DNA of 64,000 nucleotides from SZUA-430 sp040381215. Its GTDB lineage: Bacteria; Pseudomonadota; Alphaproteobacteria; Micropepsales; Micropepsaceae. Position numbers and translations under genes: made by a program. Below, piece by piece: positions 56,806 to 64,000 of this stretch. The stretch spans positions 1-64,000 of the forward strand of contig JBEIHO010000001.1 in assembly GCA_040381215.1 (NCBI GenBank). The letters run 5' to 3'. The notes beneath the pieces are model-generated. The model searched no databases and was not told the DNA's origin. It saw only the letters and a program-made list of their open reading frames with translations. Numbering within the stretch: position 1 is the stretch's first letter; each line of letters starts with the position of its first letter.

Positions 56806-58887
56806 TTAAGCGCGGCGCGACTGTCTTCCGCTCTGGAGTAGCGCGCAGCCGATCACCACGACGGCGATCGCGGCACCAAGCAGGTCAGCACCCGGGTCCG
56901 CAAAAAGCAGTGCAAGCCCCGCGACAAGGCTGAGCCCGCGGACGACGGTCCCGACCGACCGTCCAATCCATCCACCCACGGCAACAGACAGCAAACCCAC
57001 GCCGATCATGGCCGTCAGTGTGGTCCACGCGATCGTCTGCCAATCACCGAACATGAGCAACGCCGTCCCCTCGGGTGAAAGGCAGAAGACAAACGGCACC
57101 AGAAATGCCGGCAGGCAGTACTTCCACGCCTGCAACATCGTCGAGAACGCATCCCCGCGCGTCACGGCCGCCGCCGCAAACGGCGCCAGCGCCGTCGGCG
57201 GGGACACATCGGCCAGCACCGCATAGTAGAACAGGAACATGTGAGCGGCCGGCTCCGGCACACCCACATCCCGCAGCGCCGGCACCAGCATGACGGCAGC
57301 AATGATGTAGGACGCCGTGACCGGCACGGCGGTCCCCAGCAGCCACATGGCAATGGCAGCGAACAGCACCGTCAGAAATGCACTGCCGCCACCGAAGTCG
57401 ACGATGAGCCCCGAGATGTTGAGCCCAAGCCCCGTCAGCGTGATCACGGAAACAATGATCCCGGCACACGCGCACGTCACGGCGATGCTCACCACATTGC
57501 GGGCACCGTCGACCAAGGCCTCGAACAGGGCAAGGCTCGAAGGATCCGCCACCTGCCGCTCGATCCTGGCACCGGCAAGATGACAGGCCGCATGAAGTAG
57601 GCAGGCCACGAGCCCGAGGAAAACGGCCTCCGAAGCACGCACATCCAGCATCAGCAGAACCAGCGCGACCACCACGCCGGCCAATGCCCCATGCAGTGTG
57701 CCCAGCCGGCTTTCGACGCGAACGAAGCTCAGGGCAAAGCCCAGTGCGATCGACCAGAACACCGCCATGAAGGCGCTCATGCCGATCGCAAGGAACACGG
57801 CGATCGCCCCGAGCGAGAGGAAATGATAGCCCTGCGACCACGTCAGCTCCCAGACCGAAGCCTCGCTCGTTCGCACCGGCGACACGCCAAGCCGGCGCGC
57901 ATCCGCCTCTACCATCAGCCAGCACGACAGGTAATAGAGCAGCGTCGGGATCGCCGCCATCACCAGCACGTCCAGGTAGCTGATCTCGAGATACTGCGCG
58001 ATGAGGAACGCAGCCGCCCCCAGCGTGGGCGGCGACAGCAGCGCCCCGATGCCAGCCGCCGACAGCAGCCCGCCGGCAACATGGGCGGGATACCCTGATT
58101 GCTTCAGCATCGGCCAGGCCAGCGTCGACAGCGTCACCGTGGTGGCCACCCCGCTGCCAGATACGGTGCCAAGCAGGAACCCCGAGGCCACCGTCGCCCG
58201 ACCCGGCGCCGAAACGCTTGCCCGCTTGCCAAAGAGTGCGAAAGCCCAGTTGATGAAGAAGCCGCCCGCGCCGCTGCGCGCAAGTACGGCCCCGTAGATC
58301 GTGAACAGCACGATGAAGGTCGAGGCGACGTCGAGCGGCGCCGAAAAAATGCCCTCGAGCGTGAGGTAGTTCTGCCCGATGATCCGCGACAGCGAATAGC
58401 CCCGATGATCAAGCGGCTCCGGCATGAGAGGCCCGAACAGCGCATAGCCCAGAAATCCGGCAGTGATCAGCGGCAGGGCCCACCCCGTTGTGCGGCGCGT
58501 GGCCTCCAGGATGCAAATGATGAGCCCCCCACCCAGCCATTGCTCGATCTCCAGAGGTCGGGTTGCCCGCGTCTTGACGCTGTCGACCTGCATGATCAGG
58601 TAGACCAGCGCGGCCACCGTGATCGCCATGAGCAGCCAGTCAAACAGCCAGACGCGATCCCGGCCTGATGATCGTGCGAGCACGGGATAAATCAGAAACG
58701 AAAGAACCAGCACCAGCATCAGGAACAGGGCACGGAACTCGGTCGTGCCGATCGGATACTGTGTCCAGTAGAGCGCGAGGCAAGACAGTGCCAGCAGCAG
58801 CCCGGTGGCAACCCACGCAGCGACACCTGTCAGCTGCCGTTGCGGCTGCTCTTCCGACACAACCACCGGGTGCGGGGACGTGCTCAC
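56806..58887 (-). CDS. TRAP transporter fused permease (DctQ-DctM type)
   Basis: 693 residues, many hydrophobic spans. The N-terminal part is a small DctQ-like unit and the rest a DctM-like unit, with motifs VSGSGVATTVTLSTLAWPML and DVSPPTALAPFAAAAV. This is the fused permease that works with TAXI solute-binding proteins. Substrate unknown, likely a small organic acid. The ATG overlaps the TAXI stop by 4 bases. Confidence 0.9.
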   Translation of the reverse strand: MSTSPHPVVVSEEQPQRQLTGVAAWVATGLLLALSCLALYWTQYPIGTTEFRALFLMLVLVLSFLIYPVLARSSGRDRVWLFDWLLMAITVAALVYLIMQVDSVKTRATRPLEIEQWLGGGLIICILEATRRTTGWALPLITAGFLGYALFGPLMPEPLDHRGYSLSRIIGQNYLTLEGIFSAPLDVASTFIVLFTIYGAVLARSGAGGFFINWAFALFGKRASVSAPGRATVASGFLLGTVSGSGVATTVTLSTLAWPMLKQSGYPAHVAGGLLSAAGIGALLSPPTLGAAAFLIAQYLEISYLDVLVMAAIPTLLYYLSCWLMVEADARRLGVSPVRTSEASVWELTWSQGYHFLSLGAIAVFLAIGMSAFMAVFWSIALGFALSFVRVESRLGTLHGALAGVVVALVLLMLDVRASEAVFLGLVACLLHAACHLAGARIERQVADPSSLALFEALVDGARNVVSIAVTCACAGIIVSVITLTGLGLNISGLIVDFGGGSAFLTVLFAAIAMWLLGTAVPVTASYIIAAVMLVPALRDVGVPEPAAHMFLFYYAVLADVSPPTALAPFAAAAVTRGDAFSTMLQAWKYCLPAFLVPFVFCLSPEGTALLMFGDWQTIAWTTLTAMIGVGLLSVAVGGWIGRSVGTVVRGLSLVAGLALLFADPGADLLGAAIAVVVIGCALLQSGRQSRRA

Positions 58888-59843
58888 TTGCGAGCGCCGC
58901 GCGCCTTGTAGAAGGCGTGCGCCGCGGGATGGAAGGGGATCGCAGTCGATGCTGATGCCGATTTGAGCGAAAGGACCTTGGCATCAGGGTGGATTTTCTG
59001 CACCTCGGCCAGGTTGTCGAAGATACCGGCAAGGATCTTTTTCACCGTCTCATCCTTCATGTCCCGCGACACGAAGAGAAGGTTTGACACCCCAAGCCCG
59101 GGAACGTCGGACGCGGCATTCGCATAGATCCCCTTGGGCAGGGTGAAGCTGCGATAGAGCCCGGGATATTTTGCGTTCAGCGCCGGCAGCAACTGCGCCG
59201 TCGGCACGAACAAGGTCTTCACGCGCCCCGTCGTCACGAGATCGGTGACAGCCGACGTGGGCAATCCGCCGATCCAGAAAAATGCATCGATCTTGCCGTC
59301 GTTCAGCGCCGCAGCAGACTCTGCAACGCTGAGGTTCTCGCGCTTGACGTCCTTTACGGGTGAAAGCTTGGCTGCAGCAAGGATGCGATCGGCAATAGCT
59401 TCCGTGCTTGAGCCTGCCGAGCCAACCGAAATGCGACGCCCTTTGAGCTTGGCGATATCCGTGATCTTCAGGTCGGCCCGGGCAACCACATGAACGAAAC
59501 TGTCGTACAGCATGGCAATGGCCGCGATCTCCTGCGGTCCGGTATCCGCATAGGCACCGACACCCTTCAACCCATCGACAGCGGAATCGACCGTCGAGAA
59601 CCCGATATCGGCCTCACCGGCCCCGACCAGTTTTACATTGTCGACCGACCCGCCAGTCACCTCCGCAGTCACCTGCATCCCGCCGACCTTGTGGCTCAGC
59701 ACCCGCGCAAGTCCCCCTCCATAGGGAAAATAGACCCCGCCCGTGCCGCCCGTGGCGATGGAGAGCCGGAGCTTGGACGCCGCCAGCGCCCCGCCGCCAA
59801 CCAGGGCGCAGGCGACGAGGGCCAACATCAAACGCTTCATCAT
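58884..59843 (-). CDS. TAXI-family TRAP solute-binding protein
   Basis: 319 residues. A signal peptide (LMLALVACALVGGGALAA) is followed by LRLSIATGGTGGVYFPYGGG, typical of the TAXI family, then GRRISVGSAGSSTEAIADRI near 140. The ATG at 59843 is preferred over an upstream TTG because AGGA lies 8 bases before it. Captures substrate in the periplasm for the fused permease. Confidence 0.9.
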   Translation of the reverse strand: MMKRLMLALVACALVGGGALAASKLRLSIATGGTGGVYFPYGGGLARVLSHKVGGMQVTAEVTGGSVDNVKLVGAGEADIGFSTVDSAVDGLKGVGAYADTGPQEIAAIAMLYDSFVHVVARADLKITDIAKLKGRRISVGSAGSSTEAIADRILAAAKLSPVKDVKRENLSVAESAAALNDGKIDAFFWIGGLPTSAVTDLVTTGRVKTLFVPTAQLLPALNAKYPGLYRSFTLPKGIYANAASDVPGLGVSNLLFVSRDMKDETVKKILAGIFDNLAEVQKIHPDAKVLSLKSASASTAIPFHPAAHAFYKARGARK

Positions 59844-59925
59844 GTTCGGATCCTGCAAATTTTGGGGGCTGATTTTGCCCGTCCTTTCGGCTCATATCAA
59901 ATCAGGACCGGGACACGAAGCACCC

Positions 59926-60348
59926 ATGATCAGGATTACCGACAAAATCAGCATCGACGAGGCCGAACTCCATGAGAGTTTCGTCCGCGCATCCGGCCCC
60001 GGCGGTCAGAACGTCAACAAGCTGTCGACCGCCGTCGAGCTGCGTTTCGATGCACGCTATTCGCCCAACCTGCCCACCGACGTCTCGATCCGCCTCCAGA
60101 AGCTCGCCGGCAACCGCCTGACCAAGGAGGGTGTCATCGTCATCGAGGCGCAAAGGCACCGCACCCAGGAGCGCAACCGCGCCGACGCCCTCGAGAAGCT
60201 TGTGGCCCTGATACGCGAAGCAACTTACGTACCCAAGCCCCGGAAGGCGACGCGCCCCTCTCGCGCCGCCCGCGCGCAGCGCGTCGACAGCAAGAAGATA
60301 AGGGGTCAGGTCAAGCGAATGCGCTCTTCAAGACCCGACAACGATTGA
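59926..60348 (+). CDS. arfB: alternative ribosome-rescue peptidyl-tRNA hydrolase ArfB
   Basis: 140 residues. The GGQ motif is in RASGPGGQNVNK (about residue 28), followed by a basic C-terminal tail (RQKRxxRR-like, KPRKATRPSRAARAQR) that enters the mRNA channel. It rescues stalled ribosomes. Its stop abuts the M20 stop with no gap. Confidence 0.92.
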   Translation: MIRITDKISIDEAELHESFVRASGPGGQNVNKLSTAVELRFDARYSPNLPTDVSIRLQKLAGNRLTKEGVIVIEAQRHRTQERNRADALEKLVALIREATYVPKPRKATRPSRAARAQRVDSKKIRGQVKRMRSSRPDND

Positions 60349-61779
60349 TTACCGACCCTGCCGCGGCCGGTTGAAATGATCGGCCAGAATGGTGGCAATC
60401 GCACTCGTCACCCGCTCTCCCGTCCTGATATGCAGGAACTCGTTGGGACCATGCGCATTCGAGTGCGGCCCAAGCACGCCCGTGATCACAAACTGGGTCT
60501 CGGGAAACTTCTCCCCCAGCATGCCCATGAACGGGATGGTTCCGCCCTCCCCCATGTACACCACAGGCTTGCCGAACGCCTGCTCCGAGGCACGCGCCAC
60601 CGACGCCTCCAGCCACGGCGCCAACGGCGGGGCATTCCAGCCCGTGCCACCGCGATCGAACGCCACCGCAACCTCCGCCCCATACGGCGGGTTCGCGGTA
60701 AGGATCCGCTCAACGGTCTCGATGGCCGCATTGGCATTCAGCGTAGGTGGCCAGCGAAAGGAAAGCTTCAGCGTCGTGTAGGGCAGCAACACGTTGCCCG
60801 CATTTGCGGACGGCGTCAGTCCGTCCGCCCCGATGATCGCCAGTTGCGGCCGCCATGTCCGGTTCAGCACCAGCTCAGCCAGGTCATCACCCATCGGCAA
60901 CGTGCCGCCGGCGAACGGCAATTTCGAATAGACCTCCGGCCCAAGCACCTGCGCCGCCACCCGCGCCTGCTCTATGCGCTGCGGGGGAACCTGGACATAA
61001 AGTTCGTCAGGCAGGATGCGCCCCGTCGCCTCGTCTTCTATGCGAGACAGCAATTGCCGCGCGATGCGGAAGCTCGAGGGAACAATGCCCGACGCATCCC
61101 CCGAATGCACGCCTTCGGTCAGAACCCGAACCGTCAGTGTCCCCACGCCATTGCCACGCAATGATGTCGTCAGCCAGAGCTGATCATAGTTGCCGCACCC
61201 GGAATCCAGGCAGATGACAAGCGAAGGCTTGCCGATGCGGTCTGCAAGGTGATCGATGTAGTAAGGCAGGTCATAGCTGCCCGACTCCTCGCACGCCTCG
61301 ATGAGGATCACGCAGCGCGCATGTGGCACCTGCTGGTCTCTCAGCGCCAGTAGCGCCGCCAGCGAGCCATACATGGCATAGCCATCGTCGGCCCCGCCGC
61401 GCCCATAGAGCTTCCCGTCCTTGATCACCGGCGTCCACGGCCCAAAACCGTCCCACCAGCCGGTCATCTCGGGTTGCTTGTCCAGATGTCCGTAAAGCAG
61501 CACGGTGTCGTCACTGGACCCGGGAACCTCGATGAAGATCACCGGCGTCCGGCCAGCCAGGCGCACCACCTCCAGCGTCGCGCCCGGCAGGGCCGCAAGC
61601 CGCTGGCGTGCCCACGCCTCCATCAAGCGGACCGCATCATCCATGTAGCCATGCGCCGCCCATTCCGCATCATACGCCGGCGACTTGTTCGGTATTCGTA
61701 TGTAATCGACGAGGGAGGGAATGATCGCATCATTCCAGTTCTGGTGAACATGCGATTGCAGACGCTGGGTATCGAACAT
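60349..61779 (-). CDS. M20-family dipeptidase/carboxypeptidase
   Basis: 476 residues. VLLYGHLDKQPEMTGW near 85 and GRGGADDGYAMYG near 115 supply metal ligands (His, Asp), with EACEESGSYD near 150 (catalytic Glu). AGGAGGT precedes the ATG at 61779 by 9 bases, which sets the start. Gene follows the SDR by 4 bases. Confidence 0.9.
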   Translation of the reverse strand: MFDTQRLQSHVHQNWNDAIIPSLVDYIRIPNKSPAYDAEWAAHGYMDDAVRLMEAWARQRLAALPGATLEVVRLAGRTPVIFIEVPGSSDDTVLLYGHLDKQPEMTGWWDGFGPWTPVIKDGKLYGRGGADDGYAMYGSLAALLALRDQQVPHARCVILIEACEESGSYDLPYYIDHLADRIGKPSLVICLDSGCGNYDQLWLTTSLRGNGVGTLTVRVLTEGVHSGDASGIVPSSFRIARQLLSRIEDEATGRILPDELYVQVPPQRIEQARVAAQVLGPEVYSKLPFAGGTLPMGDDLAELVLNRTWRPQLAIIGADGLTPSANAGNVLLPYTTLKLSFRWPPTLNANAAIETVERILTANPPYGAEVAVAFDRGGTGWNAPPLAPWLEASVARASEQAFGKPVVYMGEGGTIPFMGMLGEKFPETQFVITGVLGPHSNAHGPNEFLHIRTGERVTSAIATILADHFNRPRQGR

Positions 61780-61783
61780 GGTG

Positions 61784-62569
61784 TCAGGACCTCCTGGGAA
61801 CAAAGGGCAACGACGAGGTCAGGCCGCCATCGACGGGTATCGCCTGCCCGTTGACATACGACGCCTCGTCCGACGCAAGGAACAGCGCCATGTTTGCAAT
61901 CTCGGGCGGATGCCCATAGCGCGCCGTCGGGTTGAGTTGTCCGATCTTCCCCTCATTCCCGCGCGCCCGCGCGCCGTCGAATATCGGCTTCGTCATGCCG
62001 GTTTCGATCAACCCCGGACAGATCGCATTGACACGCACGCCCGTTCCATAAAGCTCGTTCGCCGTCGTCTGGACGAGGGAGATGACCCCCGCCTTTGAAG
62101 CCGAATACGCCGTCGGCCCCGCATTGGCCCGCAGGCCCGCCACGGACGCCGTGCAGATGATCGCCCCCTTCTTCTGCGCGATCATGTGCGGTACGGCGTG
62201 CTTGATGGCAAGGAAAGGACCGATCAGGTTGATCCGCAGGACCTCCTGCCACTGATCGACGGTCTGCTCCGTCACAGGCATGTAGCCGCCGGAAATCCCG
62301 GCATTGGCATAAAGCACATCCAGACCACCGAACGCCGCCAGCGCGTGCGCAACATAGCGCTGTACATCGGCCTCCAGGCCTGCATCCCCGAGCATCGCCT
62401 CGCCCGCCCCGCCGGACTCGACGATGGCGCGCGCGGTATCATGAACCGCCTCTGTACGATCAACGCACAACACGCGCGCGCCCTCGCGCGCGAACAACTG
62501 CGCCGCAGCCCTTCCGATACCCGACGCCGCACCCGTAACGATCGCCCGCTTTCCCGCCAACCGTCCCAT
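61784..62569 (-). CDS. SDR-family oxidoreductase
   Basis: 261 residues. The cofactor motif VTGAASGIGRAAAQL, NAGISGGYMPV and the active-site YSASKAG near 155 with upstream Ser are standard for classical SDRs. Substrate not evident. Co-directional with and just upstream of the M20 gene. Confidence 0.9.
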   Translation of the reverse strand: MGRLAGKRAIVTGAASGIGRAAAQLFAREGARVLCVDRTEAVHDTARAIVESGGAGEAMLGDAGLEADVQRYVAHALAAFGGLDVLYANAGISGGYMPVTEQTVDQWQEVLRINLIGPFLAIKHAVPHMIAQKKGAIICTASVAGLRANAGPTAYSASKAGVISLVQTTANELYGTGVRVNAICPGLIETGMTKPIFDGARARGNEGKIGQLNPTARYGHPPEIANMALFLASDEASYVNGQAIPVDGGLTSSLPFVPRRS

Positions 62570-62760
62570 CGCACACTCCCGATCCAGATCCTGTCAGCAT
62601 GGTTTAGAATACGACCAATGCCCGTAAAAGCTGTTTCTTTGGGCCGCAACCGACCTCTCGATTGTGGGAACATGTTGCAATGCCGCGGGTTTCGGAGCAA
62701 ATCGCAATGAACATTTTCTTGGCGCCACCGGGCGTCAGGAACCCGGACCCGGAGAGGCAG

Positions 62761-64000
62761 ATGCCCATCACACCCGAAGACCTCATGCGCCACAAGACCC
62801 GACTGCCCGAGCCAGCCCTGCGCCGCGTCTGCAATCCGGCGTCACTCGGATTTCAGTCGACGGAGCAGACCCCCGCCTTCGAGGGCCTCGTCGGGCAGGA
62901 ACGAGCACTCGAGGCACTCGACCTCGGCGCGAGGATCGACAAACCCGGGTTCAACATGTTCATCCTGGGCGAACGCGGCACAGCCCGGCACGGCGTGGTG
63001 CGCAGCATCGTCGAACGCCTCGCATCGAACCTCGCCCCGCCGTCCGACTGGATCTACGTGGCCAACTGGGACCAACCCGATCGCCCGAAAGCCATCCCCC
63101 TGCCCGCCGGACGCGGTCAATCCTTCAAGACGTCCCTCGATGCCGCGCTTGAGGAACTCATCGCGCTCGTACCGGCGATTTTCGAGAGCGCGGAATATCA
63201 AGCCAAGCGACGCGCCGCGCTCGACACCGTCAACGCGAAACAGGAACAAGCCTTTGAGGCCCTTGGCGCCAAGGCACGCAGCCAGGGCATTGCCCTGCTC
63301 CGCACATCCTCAGGCTTCACATTCGCACCCATCGCTGACAATTCCGTGATGCCACCCGACGCATTCAACGCCATGCAGGAGGAACAGCGCAGGACGATCA
63401 TCGACAAGATCGAGAGCCTGCAGGGCGAGCTTGCCGAACTGATCGAAAAAATCCCGGCATGGGAGCGCGAACGCCGCCAGAAACAGCAGGCGCTTGACCA
63501 CGAATACGCGAGGCGGGTCGTCAGCGACGTGCTCGATGATGTTGCCGACACCGTCAAGGACATTCCGGCGCTCGTCGAGCATCTGCAGGTGCTGAACCAG
63601 GAACTCGTTCGTCACTTCGGGCTCTTCAAGTTCATGTCGATGGCCAAGCAGGACGATGATCAGCCCCTGGTCGACAACGCCGTACCCGACGACCCCAAGC
63701 TCAAGCGCTTCCGCGTGAACTCGTTCGTGGGCGATGGCTCCAAGCAAAGCGCACCAGTCATCACGGAAGACAACCCTTCCATTGGCAACCTCATCGGCCG
63801 CATCGAACAACAGGCGCAGATGGGCGCCCTCTTCACCGACTACTCTCTCATAAGGCCGGGAAGCCTGCACCTCGCCAATGGCGGCTTCCTCCTGATGGAT
63901 GCACGCCGATTGCTGCTCGAACCCTACGCCTGGGAAATGCTGAAGCGCAGCCTGCGCGCGCGCTCGATATCCATCGAGTCACCGACCGACAGGATGTCCG
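62761..64000 (+). CDS. Lon-like AAA+ protease family protein (3'-truncated by window edge)
   Basis: 413 codons visible, no stop by 64000. Begins MPITPEDLMRHKTRLPEP and contains LVGQERALEALDLGARIDKP, FNMFILGERGTARHGVVRSI (nucleotide loop region), and SLHLANGGFLLMDARRLL, as in the YcbZ/LonB-type family that ends in a Ser-Lys protease domain. The ATG at 62761 follows GGAGAGG; an in-frame ATG at 62707 is the alternative. The proteolytic domain lies outside the window. Confidence 0.85.
   Translation, partial: MPITPEDLMRHKTRLPEPALRRVCNPASLGFQSTEQTPAFEGLVGQERALEALDLGARIDKPGFNMFILGERGTARHGVVRSIVERLASNLAPPSDWIYVANWDQPDRPKAIPLPAGRGQSFKTSLDAALEELIALVPAIFESAEYQAKRRAALDTVNAKQEQAFEALGAKARSQGIALLRTSSGFTFAPIADNSVMPPDAFNAMQEEQRRTIIDKIESLQGELAELIEKIPAWERERRQKQQALDHEYARRVVSDVLDDVADTVKDIPALVEHLQVLNQELVRHFGLFKFMSMAKQDDDQPLVDNAVPDDPKLKRFRVNSFVGDGSKQSAPVITEDNPSIGNLIGRIEQQAQMGALFTDYSLIRPGSLHLANGGFLLMDARRLLLEPYAWEMLKRSLRARSISIESPTDRMS

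Overview
The window is GC-rich, densely packed chromosomal DNA from an alphaproteobacterium, most likely a Rhodospirillales-like lineage. The evidence is gene order: mutS-glnD-trpS-usp-nfu, tsaB-rimI-fur-plsC-miaB-phoH-ybeY-corC-lnt, hemC-hemD-mitofilin-hemY diverging from tsaD, and phaB-phaA beside phaR. I cannot name the genus. No rRNA, integrase, transposase, phage or CRISPR array is visible. There is one tRNA gene, tRNA-Thr(CGT).

Layout. 1-16064 is one long minus-strand housekeeping run: DNA repair (mutS), nitrogen signalling (glnD), translation and tRNA modification (trpS, tsaB, rimI, miaB, ybeY), Fe-S assembly (nfu), a Fur/Mur regulator, phospholipid and lipoprotein synthesis (plsC, lnt) and the PhoH and CorC families. 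Many of these genes overlap by 4-8 bases. 16176-24305 holds malic enzyme, glyoxalase II, a cupin, a secreted unknown protein and the polyhydroxybutyrate genes phaB-phaA with the regulator phaR. 24403-30802 is more accessory: a PAS-GGDEF-EAL protein with a decayed GGDEF motif, a large nested palindrome, enoyl-CoA hydratase, a Rieske oxygenase and small membrane proteins. 29750-34300 is a probable envelope-glycosylation block (LAB_N protein, GT2, two GT39 enzymes). 34719-37542 is a tight three-gene cluster: lysine 2,3-aminomutase, ATP-grasp ligase and GNAT. 37554-46317 carries transporters, acetyl-CoA synthetase, a CoA-transferase, a creatininase-family amidohydrolase and small Rieske, EVE and YciI proteins. 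46324-49576 is gpsA and tsaD, separated by a TetR regulator and a 35-residue membrane peptide. 49679-54157 is the heme block. 54151-62569 holds hydrolases, a TRAP-TAXI transporter, the tRNA, arfB, an M20 peptidase and an SDR. A Lon-like protease begins at 62761 and runs off the end.

Most novel-looking signals. (1) A 35-codon membrane peptide at 48188 has its own consensus-like promoter, ideal ribosome binding site and intrinsic terminator. A 22-base dyad abuts its -35 box, and a related dyad lies upstream of the neighbouring tetR gene; together they look like an undescribed regulator-microprotein module. (2) The kamA/ATP-grasp/GNAT operon may build a beta-lysine conjugate. (3) A 73-base nested perfect palindrome lies at 26372-26444, inside a possible small gene.

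All family assignments come from reading motifs and gene context by eye; no database search was run.
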